A stretch of DNA of 64,000 bases from Pedobacter paludis (GCF_003173575.1 NZ_QGNY01000002.1:1-64000); one strand, 5' to 3'. Shown: positions 51,440 to 60,754, counted from the first letter of the stretch. Notes: a model not told the origin generated them from the sequence alone. Program-made: numbers and translations.

Positions 51440-52803
51440 AAAGATCAAACGTTCCTAATGGAACATATTCTATGTGTGGCGGAAATGCTACCCAGCAAAC
51501 GTCCCCATGGGACGAGCAAAAATCTAAACAGTTTTAGAAATTTAGTCTATAGGGATGTTTGTTGATAGAAAAACAATGTAGATTTTTTTCTTCCTGTATG
51601 AATCTTTGAATAAAACAGCAATCATTCAAGTCCAACACAGTGTTTCTCATTAACACCCGTCCCATCGGGATTTTTGCTGGGCTGGAAAATTCGATTTTTT
51701 TTCTTCTTGTATGAACCTTAGAGATCAAATCTTTGAATAATATTAAGATGATTCAAATCCAATGATAAGCTTCCTCATTAAAACATGTCTCGTGAATAAA
51801 TTTGTTTGATAGGAAACTCATGCAGATTTTTTTATTCAGTAACGTTTATAAAATCACTGAATATTCCGCATAATTTACATCAACGCTCGTCCCATCGGGA
51901 CGTTTGCTGGGCTGGAAAATTAGAAGTATTTTTTTTCTTCGTGTATGAATGTTGATCAATTTTTAAATAAAACAGCAACATTCAAACCCAACACAGTGTT
52001 TCTCATTAACGCTCGTCCCATCGGAACGTTTGCTAGGCAGCAAAATTCGCAATATTTTTTTCTTCCTGTATGAAACTTAGAGATCAAATCTTTGAATAAT
52101 ATTAAGATGATTCAAATTCAATGATAAGCTTCCTCATTAAAACATGTCTCGTGAATAAATTTGTTTGATATGAAACTCATGCAGATTTTTTTATTCAGCA
52201 ACGTTTATAAAATCGCTGAATAATCAAAATAATTTATATTAACGCTCGTCCCATCGGGACGTTTGCTGGGCTGGAAAATTAGAAGTATTTTTTTTCTTCG
52301 TGTATGAATGTTGATCAATTTTTGAATAAAACAGCAATCATTCAAGTCCAACACAGTGTTTCTCATTAACACCCGTCCCATCGGGATTTTTGCTGGGCTG
52401 GAAAATTCGATTTTTTTTCTTCTTATATGAACCTTAGAGATCAAATCTTTGAATAATATTAAGTTGATTCGAATCCTAATGATAAGCTTCCTTATTAAAA
52501 CATGTCTCGTGAATAAATTTGTCTGATAGGAAAATCATGCAGATTTTTTACTCAGCAACATTTATAAAATCACTGAATATTCCGCATAATTTACATCAAC
52601 GCTCGTCCCATCGGGACGTTTGCTGGGCTGGAAAATTAGAAGTATTTTTTTTCTTCGTGTATGAATGTTGATCAATTTTTAAATAAAACAGCAACATTCA
52701 AACCCAACACAGTGTTTCTCATTAACGCTCGTCCCATCGGGACGTTTGCCGGGTAGAAAAAATTTCGTAGTATTTTTTTCGTTCCGTAGGAACGTTTGAT
52801 AAA
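51440..52803. repeat. Higher-order array of REP-like hairpin repeats
   Basis: About 1.36 kb between convergent genes. Seven direct cores of the CGTCCCATCGGGACG type (stem CGTCCC/GGGACG, loop ATC) start at 51658, 51888, 52014, 52247, 52374, 52604 and 52730. Steps alternate 230, 126, 233, 127, 230, 126 bp. Long and short spacers therefore form ~357 bp dimers, and the segment from 51658 recurs 716 bp later with higher similarity than its neighbour. An inverted core is at 51493-51517, and GTTCC/GGAAC hairpins lie at both edges (~51450, ~52779). Spacers hold further hairpins. No open frame is conserved. Confidence 0.93.
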
Positions 52804-52810
52804 TGGAAAG

Positions 52811-53701
52811 TTAATTAATTTCCTTACCTGTAATCTGATTAATGCCTTCCATATCGAAATCGATATTTTGGTCCTTGGCTTTCATGGTTCCGTACATTTC
52901 CAAGCGCAAATGACTGCTTAAAACCAGACCGGTTTTAAGATCTATCTGCATATCGCCAGAATTTGTTCCCTTTAAGTCGGTATCAATTTTAGTTCCCATA
53001 GAATCAAAACTTCCTTTAGAAATTAGATTTCCGTTTACATTTAAAAAAGCAATACCATCTTTAACCAATTTTAAAGTATAGATCGTTATCGTTTCAATTG
53101 GCATGGTCATCTGCATTTTGGTATCAACCGTCCAGCTATCGCCAATTTTAACAGGTTTATCAGGATAAATCTTAAACGATGATTCCATTGTCTGTTTCAT
53201 TCCTTCTGCACTAAACTGTTTACCTAAAGAAGCTTTAATCGCCTTTATCTGACTGGTATCTGTAGTCATTTTAGATGCCATATTATCCAGCATTTTTTCT
53301 ATTCCGTTAACAGATTTTATGCTTCCATTTGCACCAAAAATCATTTCGAAAGATGCACCTTTTAAACCACTAAAGGGGTTAGGCTTACCTGGTTCCTGAG
53401 AGTCAGAATCCATAGTTAAGGTATTTCCCATCCCACTAGATTTCATGCGGATTTTATTGTAAATAACTTTGATGGCTTTATCGCCTGCTTTTTCGCCAGC
53501 AATATCAAAAGTATAATCGGTACCAATTTCCTGACTAAGATTTACATTTTGATCACCAATTTTTTGTTTAATAATTTGGTTTGAAGTAAGATTATAATTA
53601 TACTTTTTCCCTATCGGATAATTCTGTTTTAGAATGTAAACTTTTTGGGCGAAAGTGCTTGTTATTAGAAAAAAGCAAATTAAGGTTGTTAATATTCTCA
53701 T
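52811..53701 (-). CDS. DUF6263-like secreted protein
   Basis: A 296-residue exported protein with signal peptide to ~18 (ITSTFAQ). The body resembles Bacteroidota proteins catalogued as DUF6263: a KYNYNLTSNQIIKQKIGDQNV strand pair, FEMIFGANGSIKSVNGIEKML, and a late IGDSWTVDTKMQM segment followed by GDMQIDLKTGLVLSSHLRLEM. No catalytic motif is seen. Function is unknown; a periplasmic lipid- or polymer-binding role is conceivable. It ends at the edge of the hairpin array. Confidence 0.72.
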   Translation of the reverse strand: MRILTTLICFFLITSTFAQKVYILKQNYPIGKKYNYNLTSNQIIKQKIGDQNVNLSQEIGTDYTFDIAGEKAGDKAIKVIYNKIRMKSSGMGNTLTMDSDSQEPGKPNPFSGLKGASFEMIFGANGSIKSVNGIEKMLDNMASKMTTDTSQIKAIKASLGKQFSAEGMKQTMESSFKIYPDKPVKIGDSWTVDTKMQMTMPIETITIYTLKLVKDGIAFLNVNGNLISKGSFDSMGTKIDTDLKGTNSGDMQIDLKTGLVLSSHLRLEMYGTMKAKDQNIDFDMEGINQITGKEIN

Positions 53702-53719
53702 CTTAAAAATTAGTTTTTG

Positions 53720-54499
53720 TTAATTTGATCCGGCTGGGTTTTGAGCAAATATTCGGCTTAAAGCCTGATACAAATCTGGGTGTTTATCTTTTAAAAGCTC
53801 TGGCTTTTCGAAAAAATATTCAGAAACAACAGCAAAAAATTCTGCCTGGTTGGTTATGGCATAAGGATTAATATCCGATTTATTATCTTCAATTTTCTCA
53901 ATCTCTTCATGCATCATCTTAATCCACGGCAAGGTGTATTCATGGCTCAATAAATTTTCTGGAACGCCATCAGTTGCGCCATCAGATTTATCCAATAGGT
54001 GTACAAATTCGTGGATAGCGGTGTTTTCTTTTCCCGCACTTTTAGAAAAACCGTGTCTCAATGCAGATCGAGATAAAATCATTTGCCCGTTCATATAGCC
54101 ACTCCCAACCATGCCCATTATATTTCTTTCGCCACCTTCAAACTGGAAATCTTTATTAAATGTATCTGGATATAATAATACACTGCTTAAGTTTTTATAT
54201 TGCCAATCTTCAAAACCAAATATTGGAATTACAGCGCTGGAGGCAATTAAAAGTTCATCTAAAGTTGTCATTTCCAATTCAACAGCTTCGATTTTTACAG
54301 TGCTGAAAAATTCAGCGATTTTTTGTTCAAATCTTAATTTTTCTGTAGAATCCAAATTGTGATAATAACCAACATAGTCATCTAAAATCTTTTTATCAGT
54401 TTCTGTCAGCGGCTCGATGGCAGGTTTCTTTTTTCGAAGAATGAAATATAATGTGAGGATAAAAATTGGGATTAGATAAGCAAACGGCAATGAATTCAT
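53720..54499 (-). CDS. MtfA-like zinc-dependent peptidase (M90 family)
   Basis: A 259-residue protein with an N-terminal membrane anchor (residues ~5-21) and the MtfA core. The zinc site is AIHEFVHLLD with His163, Glu164 and His167. Family-typical NQAEFFAVVSEYFFE (~222-236) supplies a further ligand region, and LYPDTF (109-114) is also shared. E. coli MtfA is an aminopeptidase that also titrates the Mlc repressor; no Mlc partner is visible here, so peptidase activity is the safer call. It lies 18 bp before the DUF6263 gene, possibly one unit. Confidence 0.88.
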   Translation of the reverse strand: MNSLPFAYLIPIFILTLYFILRKKKPAIEPLTETDKKILDDYVGYYHNLDSTEKLRFEQKIAEFFSTVKIEAVELEMTTLDELLIASSAVIPIFGFEDWQYKNLSSVLLYPDTFNKDFQFEGGERNIMGMVGSGYMNGQMILSRSALRHGFSKSAGKENTAIHEFVHLLDKSDGATDGVPENLLSHEYTLPWIKMMHEEIEKIEDNKSDINPYAITNQAEFFAVVSEYFFEKPELLKDKHPDLYQALSRIFAQNPAGSN

Positions 54500-54554
54500 A
54501 GGTTATAATTACGCTGATTTAAGTTGAAAAATATTGATATTAAATTTGCTAGGG

Positions 54555-55580
54555 CTAACTTTCTATAATTTCCAACTGAGTGAGTACATCTTCTCTTGTA
54601 ACTGGATATGGCTTATCATTTACCAAAGCTTGATAAACGGCTTCGAAAAGTGGCAAATAGCTTCCAATTTCTGATGGAATAATTTCTTCTGATTTATTTC
54701 CCTCGGCATCGATCGTAGTTAAGTGTCCTTCCTTGCCGTTAAGTTCAATTCCATAGCCATTATCAGTAAGTTTTATTCCAGCTAATAATTGTTCCTCCTG
54801 AATATCGGCTCTTTGTTTTACAAAACTCCCATCTATTCCATGCAACACAAATGCGGCCTGCGGATTTACCACCAACATGCTCGAGGTTACAAAAACGTTA
54901 ACGCTATCTGGATAGTTTAACTGAATGGTGAAATAGTCATCAACCAAAGTGCCCACTCTATTTTTTCCTGTTACTTTATGGTAACTCAACGGTTTTCCGA
55001 ACAAACTAATCACCTGATCTAAAAGATGTGGTCCTAAATCGTACAACAGTCCACTTGCTTCCACAGGGTTTTCCTTAAATGCTTTCGGTCCGATTACGTT
55101 TCTATAACGATCATATCTCAGATGCATTTCAATTAACTTGCCTAGTTTATTGCTTGCTAAAACTTTTTTTACTGATGCAAAATCACTATCCCATCGGCGA
55201 TTTTGATAAAAGAAAATCTGCTTACCTACCTGATCGGCAAGTTCAAAAAGCTCTTTCGCTTGTGCCGATGTTGCGGTAAAAGGTTTCTCTACCAAAATAT
55301 TCTTACCGTTTTGCAAAGCCAATTTAACATGTTCATAGTGTAGATTATTTGGTGTGTTGATTACGATTAAATCTATTTCCGAATCGTTAAGCAATTCGTC
55401 AATGCTGTTGTAACTGATCACATTTGGGTAATCTTCTTGCGCTTTTTTTTGATTGCGCTCGGTAATTGCCTTTAAGTTAAAGCCAGAGTGCGCATTTAAA
55501 AAAGGCGCATGAAAAACCTTTCCAGACATGCCGTAGGCCATTAATCCTGCCGTAATTATTTTATTTGAATTCGTATCCAT
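54555..55580 (-). CDS. Gfo/Idh/MocA family oxidoreductase
   Basis: A 341-residue NAD(P)-dependent sugar-type dehydrogenase. The N-terminal Rossmann fold has AGLMAYGMSGKVFHAPFL (11-28; the GKVFHAPFL pattern is typical of the YdgJ-like subgroup) and the catalytic-lysine motif VEKPF (97-101). LLYDLGPHLLDQV (~182-194) holds the conserved His. The substrate is unknown; a cyclitol or sugar derivative is likely. Monocistronic. Confidence 0.93.
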   Translation of the reverse strand: MDTNSNKIITAGLMAYGMSGKVFHAPFLNAHSGFNLKAITERNQKKAQEDYPNVISYNSIDELLNDSEIDLIVINTPNNLHYEHVKLALQNGKNILVEKPFTATSAQAKELFELADQVGKQIFFYQNRRWDSDFASVKKVLASNKLGKLIEMHLRYDRYRNVIGPKAFKENPVEASGLLYDLGPHLLDQVISLFGKPLSYHKVTGKNRVGTLVDDYFTIQLNYPDSVNVFVTSSMLVVNPQAAFVLHGIDGSFVKQRADIQEEQLLAGIKLTDNGYGIELNGKEGHLTTIDAEGNKSEEIIPSEIGSYLPLFEAVYQALVNDKPYPVTREDVLTQLEIIES

Positions 55581-55685
55581 ATGTATGTAATGTGATCAAA
55601 AATACAATAATGGTTTTATGTTTTGCATCAAACCATAAACGTTTTACTTTAAGCCTTAAACCTTTTTACACTATCTTTGCTTTCT

Positions 55686-56030
55686 ATGAAACCGTCGGAG
55701 ATTAATGCCAAGTGGAAAGTTTTACAAGAACGAATTGCAAAAGAGTTTGATTCGGATTTCCCTGATTTAAAAGTGATGCTTTTTTTAATTGGTGTACAGG
55801 AATTGGGCAAAGGACCGAAGAAATATAGCAAGCGCCAAAAAGAAGAGTTAATGCATATTGCAACCTGCAGACTTTTAAGCGAAATGGATTTTTACGAACT
55901 CGAAGGTGTAGATCAGGATGGTTGGCCTCATTGGAAATTGATTAAACCGATTCCGCCTTATACCATGTTGGAGCAAGAGCTTCTAATGAAATCTTTGGTG
56001 GTAAGTTATTTCGCAGATATTTATTCTTAA
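55686..56030 (+). CDS. Conserved-looking hypothetical protein
   Basis: A 114-residue soluble protein starting at ATG 55686 (a TTG three codons earlier is not needed). I do not recognise a named family. It is rich in charged residues with a helix-forming first half (INAKWKVLQERIAKEF), a GVQELGKGPKKYSKRQKEELMHIATCRLLS segment resembling a helix-turn-helix-free helical domain, and a GVDQDGWPHWKLIKPIPP stretch. Codon use matches its neighbours. It is divergent from the Gfo/Idh/MocA gene. Confidence 0.75.
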   Translation: MKPSEINAKWKVLQERIAKEFDSDFPDLKVMLFLIGVQELGKGPKKYSKRQKEELMHIATCRLLSEMDFYELEGVDQDGWPHWKLIKPIPPYTMLEQELLMKSLVVSYFADIYS

Positions 56031-56109
56031 TATGTATCGATAGTGATGAGGATTTTTTCTATAAATTTTAACATAGAATACATAGAATTTTTATAGAGAA
56101 CACTAGATG

Positions 56110-56175
56110 TCGTCATTTCGACCGCAGTGGAGAAATCTTTGAACCATTTTAAAGATTTCCCTCCGAAAGTTTGGG
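56110..56175. repeat. Dispersed hairpin repeat (CATTTCGACCGCAGTGG type)
   Basis: A hairpin with perfect arms GAAATCTTT (56132-56140) and AAAGATTTC (56151-56159), preceded by GTCATTTCGACCGCAGTGGA. I recognise this as a widespread intergenic repeat type in Bacteroidota; only one copy is in the window. Confidence 0.5.
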
Positions 56176-56198
56176 AATGCGTTTAAGCCGATTAAAAC

Positions 56199-56229
56199 TA
56201 AAAAACCCCAATGCAATGCATCGGGGTTT
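56199..56229 (-). terminator. Terminator after OmpA-family gene
   Basis: On the minus strand AAACCCC pairs with GGGGTTT around an inner ATGC/GCAT stem and runs into six T residues, about 42 bp after the stop codon. Confidence 0.9.
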
Positions 56230-56270
56230 GGCTATATAATGACCTCATAGGTAGAGGGAATTTGCAAATA

Positions 56271-56948
56271 TTATCCTTGTTTTTGTGCAGTAGCTTTTAA
56301 AGCATCGTTTGCAACAATTACGATTTCTACACGACGGTTCGCAGCACGACCGGCATCTGTTTCATTATCAGCAATTGGCTCTGCAAATCCTTTACCAATG
56401 GTTACTAATCTCGATGCAGGTACGCCTTGAGAAACCGCATAAGCCTTAACCGCTGCAGCTCTTCTTTCTGATAAACCTTGGTTGTAAACTTCAGTTCCTT
56501 TATTGTCTGTATGCCCAATAATTTTAATATCGGTATCAGGATATTGATTTAAAGAAGAAGCCAAACTTTGAACATTAGTTTTAGCTGCATCTTTCAATGC
56601 TGTTTTATCGAAGTCGAAAAGAATACCACTATCAAATTTTACAATAATACCTTCACCTTCACGGATAACTTCTGCATTTGGAATTGCTTTTTGAATTTCA
56701 GCTGCCTGTCTATCCATTCTACGACCAATAAATGCTCCAGCAGTTCCTCCAATAGCACCACCAATTAAAGCACCTACTGCAGTATTACCAGCTTTTTTGC
56801 CGATTAATGCTCCAATTACTCCACCCGCTGCAGCGCCGATACCTGCTCCTTTTTGTGTTTTTGTTAAACTATCACAACTTTGGAACGCCATTGAACCAAC
56901 TGCTAATCCTATACTTAGTGTCGCTATTCTTACTTTTGAAATACTCAT
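56271..56948 (-). CDS. OmpA family lipoprotein with glycine zipper
   Basis: A 225-residue outer membrane lipoprotein (lipobox FQSC, cysteine 25). Residues ~33-85 are a glycine-zipper domain (GAGIGAAAGGVIGALIGKKAG). Residues ~100-215 are an OmpA C-terminal peptidoglycan-binding domain with KIIGHTDNKGTEVYNQGLSERRA and the conserved NRRVEIVI ending. It should tether the outer membrane to the cell wall. Length and layout fit the YiaD/Pal-like group. Monocistronic, with its own terminator. Confidence 0.95.
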   Translation of the reverse strand: MSISKVRIATLSIGLAVGSMAFQSCDSLTKTQKGAGIGAAAGGVIGALIGKKAGNTAVGALIGGAIGGTAGAFIGRRMDRQAAEIQKAIPNAEVIREGEGIIVKFDSGILFDFDKTALKDAAKTNVQSLASSLNQYPDTDIKIIGHTDNKGTEVYNQGLSERRAAAVKAYAVSQGVPASRLVTIGKGFAEPIADNETDAGRAANRRVEIVIVANDALKATAQKQG

Positions 56949-57062
56949 AATAATCTAGATTTATAATTCTATCCATTCCATTCAAACACAATGCCAAAAA
57001 ACCATCATGTATGATATTATTTTGATTTCCGCACAATAGAGCTAGTAAGAATAATTTTTTAG

Positions 57063-57097
57063 CAAAAAAAAGAGTGCCTTTTTTGGGGCACTCTTTT
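57063..57097 (-). terminator. Terminator of the DUF5687 ABC operon
   Basis: AAAAGAGTGCC (57068-57078) and GGCACTCTTTT (57087-57097) form a perfect 11 bp stem; on the minus strand eight T residues follow. It lies 26 bp after the ATPase stop. Confidence 0.93.
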
Positions 57098-57122
57098 AAA
57101 TGTATCATTCTTAGTACAAAAA

Positions 57123-57815
57123 CTAAGCAGAGAAATAGCTTTCAAGCTCTTTCAATGTATTTTCATCTGTTCTAAAATCTTTAATTACCTGACCTTTTTC
57201 TACCAAAATAATGCGATTACAAACATCGGTAACATGATTTAAATCATGGCTAGAAATAAATGTGGTCATATTCCCTGGGTGTTCCTTCAGTAATTTTTTC
57301 AATCGGATTTGGGTTGTTGGATCTAAATTGGCAAAGGGCTCATCCAAGATTAAGATTTCCGGTTTCTGCATTAACGCTGCTGCAATGCCAACCTTATTTT
57401 GATTTCCCTTACTAAAATCGCGAATGTATTTGCCACTGCTTAAAATCTCGCCATTAAAAAATTCGTTATACTGAGTTAAGTAAGAAGATACGTCTGCCAC
57501 GCTTAAATTGTGTAGGCTACCAATAAAAATAAAGTATTCTTCAGGGGTTAAATAATCAATTAAAAAACCTTCATCTAAAAAAGAGGCTGTATAATTTTTC
57601 CAGTTATCGCTATGCATAACGTTTTCTCCCTTAGATAATACTTCGCCTTCAGTTGGGCGTATTAAATCTAAAAGCATCCTAAAAAAAGTGGTTTTACCCG
57701 CTCCGTTGTTTCCAACTAAACCAATGGTTTCGCCTGGTTCTATTTGTACGTGTTCTATGTTTACAACGGTTTTATCGCCATAAACCTTTTTCAAATTTTT
57801 TACTTCTAAAATCAT
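57123..57815 (-). CDS. ABC transporter ATP-binding protein
   Basis: A 230-residue ABC ATPase with Walker A GNNGAGKT (35-42), a degenerate signature DFSKGNQNK (133-141), Walker B ILILDEP (154-160) and switch His in FISSHDLNH. It lies 2 bp after the gene for a DUF5687 membrane protein, its evident permease. The substrate is unknown. The operon ends in a strong terminator. Confidence 0.94.
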   Translation of the reverse strand: MILEVKNLKKVYGDKTVVNIEHVQIEPGETIGLVGNNGAGKTTFFRMLLDLIRPTEGEVLSKGENVMHSDNWKNYTASFLDEGFLIDYLTPEEYFIFIGSLHNLSVADVSSYLTQYNEFFNGEILSSGKYIRDFSKGNQNKVGIAAALMQKPEILILDEPFANLDPTTQIRLKKLLKEHPGNMTTFISSHDLNHVTDVCNRIILVEKGQVIKDFRTDENTLKELESYFSA

Positions 57816-57817
57816 AA

Positions 57818-59290
57818 TTATTCTCTAAAGCCTTCGGCTATTTTATATCGTTTCTTTTCAAATTTATTGGTTATGAAGTTTACCCAGAAGCCTCTTAACA
57901 TCAGCATGATCAATCCGAATAAAGCAACTACTGTTAATCCCCAATATGGCATATCCATCTTGCCAAAGGGAAGATAAAGCAATATTGGAATCAATGCATA
58001 AGGAAATATTAACAAAAACTGAGTAGCACTGGTTCCTTGATAGTTAAAACTCGCAGCTTTAGTAATGTCCAATCGTTTATAGTTTAATGTTGCCATATAA
58101 AGCACGATAACAGTTCCGAAACCGATATTATATAAATAAGCGGCCAACTGTAAAAGCAACAACTTCGGACTTAAAAACCCATAGAAACTTGCCAAAACAG
58201 TAATGATTGTTGATGCAATTGTAAAAAGCAGAAACTTGGCTTTAATAAAATCCTTAAAGTTAATTTTAGCGCTCAGCAGGCCGTCGAAATGTGAACTTTG
58301 CCAAGCAAACATAAACTGACCATAAATGATAATGGAAACGCCTGTCATGAAGATTGCACCGAACATCATCTGTCCAAATTTATCTCCATCAATGGCTGGG
58401 GTTTTGTAAAACAAGAAACCATACAAAAGAAAAAAGAAGCCTAAAATTACCGAAGAACGCGAACGTTTATGGCGAAGAATGAGTTTAAGCTCTAAAGCCG
58501 CCAACTCGCCTACTTTACCAAATCGATTTAAGAATGCATAATCTGTACTTACTTTTTTCTCTTGCTTACTGCTTAGTTCTTCTGTATAAAGATTTTTTGC
58601 CAGAAAATTAGAGTTGATCTTAAAAATTAAAAATGCAATGATGGTAAAAGCGAAACCCAGATATGGATATGTGGCAATGGTTCTAAATACATAATCGGAG
58701 CCAGCCATTATCGAAATAATCTTAAAGTATTCTAAAGCAGCAAATCCAGCGATAACCAATAAGCCAATACCCGTGTACAACACGTTTGTAATGGTTTTTC
58801 TTTTAATATATAAAACAAAGTAATTGTTAAAAATTGCAATTGAAAATATCGAAACGATATACATTAATGTTGGAAATACACCATAAGCTCCTGCAATCCT
58901 CATAAAAATAAAAGGAAGAAATAAAAAGAAAGGCCAAAGGTTAAATGCAGAGAAAAGTGCCTTGATGTTTAAGAAACTGACAATCTGGCTTTTCTTAATT
59001 TTTAAATGCAGATAAGGAATAATGCTCATGGTTGGCAACTCTTGGAGCTGTAAACGCATTATAAAATCGAATGCGAAATAATACAGAATTAAGCCGTTAA
59101 AACTTTTAATGGCATCTTGATTTGGAAAAATCTTCGGAAGCAAGAACGGCATACTGAATCCAGCGCCAATGGCGATTGCCAAAAAGTAAAGCATAAAAAA
59201 CCCCAGAATGATCTGAGTGGCAATGCTACTGCCTCGGTTCCGCGAACGCCAAAAGGATTTTCTTTGATGGCTTAAAAAAGTACTTAGCAT
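57818..59290 (-). CDS. DUF5687 family ABC-type membrane protein
   Basis: A 490-residue integral membrane protein with about twelve hydrophobic segments. The N-terminus (LSHQRKSFWRSRNRG, then a hydrophobic helix) and the ELKLILRHKRSRSSVILGFFF segment (~265-285) are typical of the Bacteroidota DUF5687 family. It is always, as far as I recall, paired with an ABC ATPase, as here. An exporter is likely; cargo unknown. First gene of a two-gene operon, 51 bp after the rarA stop, but on the same strand, so read-through is possible. Confidence 0.88.
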   Translation of the reverse strand: MLSTFLSHQRKSFWRSRNRGSSIATQIILGFFMLYFLAIAIGAGFSMPFLLPKIFPNQDAIKSFNGLILYYFAFDFIMRLQLQELPTMSIIPYLHLKIKKSQIVSFLNIKALFSAFNLWPFFLFLPFIFMRIAGAYGVFPTLMYIVSIFSIAIFNNYFVLYIKRKTITNVLYTGIGLLVIAGFAALEYFKIISIMAGSDYVFRTIATYPYLGFAFTIIAFLIFKINSNFLAKNLYTEELSSKQEKKVSTDYAFLNRFGKVGELAALELKLILRHKRSRSSVILGFFFLLYGFLFYKTPAIDGDKFGQMMFGAIFMTGVSIIIYGQFMFAWQSSHFDGLLSAKINFKDFIKAKFLLFTIASTIITVLASFYGFLSPKLLLLQLAAYLYNIGFGTVIVLYMATLNYKRLDITKAASFNYQGTSATQFLLIFPYALIPILLYLPFGKMDMPYWGLTVVALFGLIMLMLRGFWVNFITNKFEKKRYKIAEGFRE

Positions 59291-59341
59291 ATAGTTTAGT
59301 CTTGTTTGGTTATTAGTATCCGTTTCTCAAAAAATGTTACA

Positions 59342-60622
59342 TCAATAATTATATTTGTCTTTCCAGTTTTGTTTCAGTTTTTCTCTCAGTTTTTCTTCGG
59401 CTGGGTTTTTACCTGGATCGTAAAGTTTTGTTCCACTAATTTCATCAGGCAGGTATTCCTGAGCTTCAAAATTTCCTTCGTAACTGTGCGAATATTTATA
59501 ATCTTTTCCATAACCAATATTTTTCATCAACTTGGTTGGTGCATTACGAATGTGTAATGGTACTGGTAAATTTCCGGTTTGTTTAACCAAAGCTTGAGCC
59601 TGGTTTATTGCCATGTATGAAGCATTGCTTTTTACCGAGCTGGCCAGGTAAGTTACGCATTGCGATAGAATGATACGTGCTTCTGGATAACCGATTACAT
59701 TAACTGCAGTAAAACAATTATTGGCCAAAAGCAAGGCATTTGGATTGGCATTTCCAATATCTTCAGAAGACAGAATTAGAAGTCTCCGGGCAATAAATAA
59801 TGGATCCTCACCACCTTCTATCATTCTGGCCAACCAGTAAACCGCAGCATTTGGATCGCTTCCACGGATGGATTTAATAAATGCTGAAATAATATCGTAA
59901 TGTTGTTCGCCGGCCTTATCATAAAGCGCCAGATTTTGCTGGGCATGAGCCAAAACGTTTTCGTTGGTTAAGGTTATCTTATCGCCTCCAATACCATTTA
60001 TGGCAATTTCCAAAACATTTAAGAGTTTGCGTGCATCGCCGCCCGAGAGCCGAATTAATGCTTCGTGCTCTTTTATCGTAATGTTCTTCTCCGCTAAAAT
60101 TGCATCTTTTTTAATGGCAGTTTGGAGTAATCCAGCCAATTCTTCTTCTGTAAGAGATTTTAAAATGTAAACCTGACATCGAGAAAGTAAAGCGGAAATC
60201 ACTTCGAACGATGGATTTTCTGTTGTTGCGCCAATTAACGTTACAAGCCCACGCTCTACAGCACCCAACAAACTATCTTGCTGAGATTTGCTAAAACGAT
60301 GGATCTCATCAATAAATAAAATGGGCAAACCCAAAAAACTGTCTTTTAGGGCTGCTGCCTTATCAATTACATCGCGAATGTCTTTTACACCACTATTAAT
60401 TGCACTTAGGTTAAAAAAAGGTCGATCTAAAGCTTGAGATATAATATATGCCAAGGTTGTTTTACCAACTCCCGGAGGTCCCCAAAAAATCATAGAGGGC
60501 AGTTGGCTGCTTTCTATTGCCTTACGTAAAACGGCTCCCGGCCCAACCAAATGCTGTTGCCCAACATATTCGCTTAAATTTTGAGGGCGCATTCTTTCCG
60601 CTAATGGAGCTTGGTTTTGCAT
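59342..60622 (-). CDS. rarA: Replication-associated recombination protein A (RarA/MgsA)
   Basis: A 426-residue AAA+ ATPase acting at stalled replication forks. The ATG at 60622 is chosen because the conserved N-terminus PLAERMRPQNLSEYVGQQHL follows; a longer frame adds 17 residues. Walker A is GPPGVGKT (48-55), Walker B ILFIDEIHRF (~101-110), sensor 1 GATTENPSFE (~136-145), and the C-terminal tetramerisation domain has RMIEGGEDPLFIARRL and HIRNAPTKLMK. Length matches E. coli RarA (447). Housekeeping gene. Confidence 0.96.
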   Translation of the reverse strand: MQNQAPLAERMRPQNLSEYVGQQHLVGPGAVLRKAIESSQLPSMIFWGPPGVGKTTLAYIISQALDRPFFNLSAINSGVKDIRDVIDKAAALKDSFLGLPILFIDEIHRFSKSQQDSLLGAVERGLVTLIGATTENPSFEVISALLSRCQVYILKSLTEEELAGLLQTAIKKDAILAEKNITIKEHEALIRLSGGDARKLLNVLEIAINGIGGDKITLTNENVLAHAQQNLALYDKAGEQHYDIISAFIKSIRGSDPNAAVYWLARMIEGGEDPLFIARRLLILSSEDIGNANPNALLLANNCFTAVNVIGYPEARIILSQCVTYLASSVKSNASYMAINQAQALVKQTGNLPVPLHIRNAPTKLMKNIGYGKDYKYSHSYEGNFEAQEYLPDEISGTKLYDPGKNPAEEKLREKLKQNWKDKYNY

Positions 60623-60754
60623 AATGGTAAAAATATATAAAAATTGGCTATTTTGTGATAGGATTATCGCCACTAACCAAATTTCGAAAATCGATTCTTT
60701 ATCAATAATCCCAATCTAAAACAATTAGCATAAAGCTTAGTTCTATTAATTATT

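Noticed and set aside
51534..51728. Two similar minus-strand frames in the hairpin array (also 52205-52444) sharing the start MISKVHTRRKK-like sequence
   Set aside because: They translate the tandem repeats themselves, are not conserved in the other repeat copies, and have no protein-like composition.
52455..52475. GATTCGAATCC resembling a tRNA T-loop
   Set aside because: It is part of the repeat spacer, and the other copies read GATTCAAATCC; no acceptor or anticodon stems are present.
51440..52803. CRISPR array
   Set aside because: Both the cores and the spacers repeat, spacing is 126-233 bp, and no cas genes are present; this is the opposite of unique spacers between short repeats.
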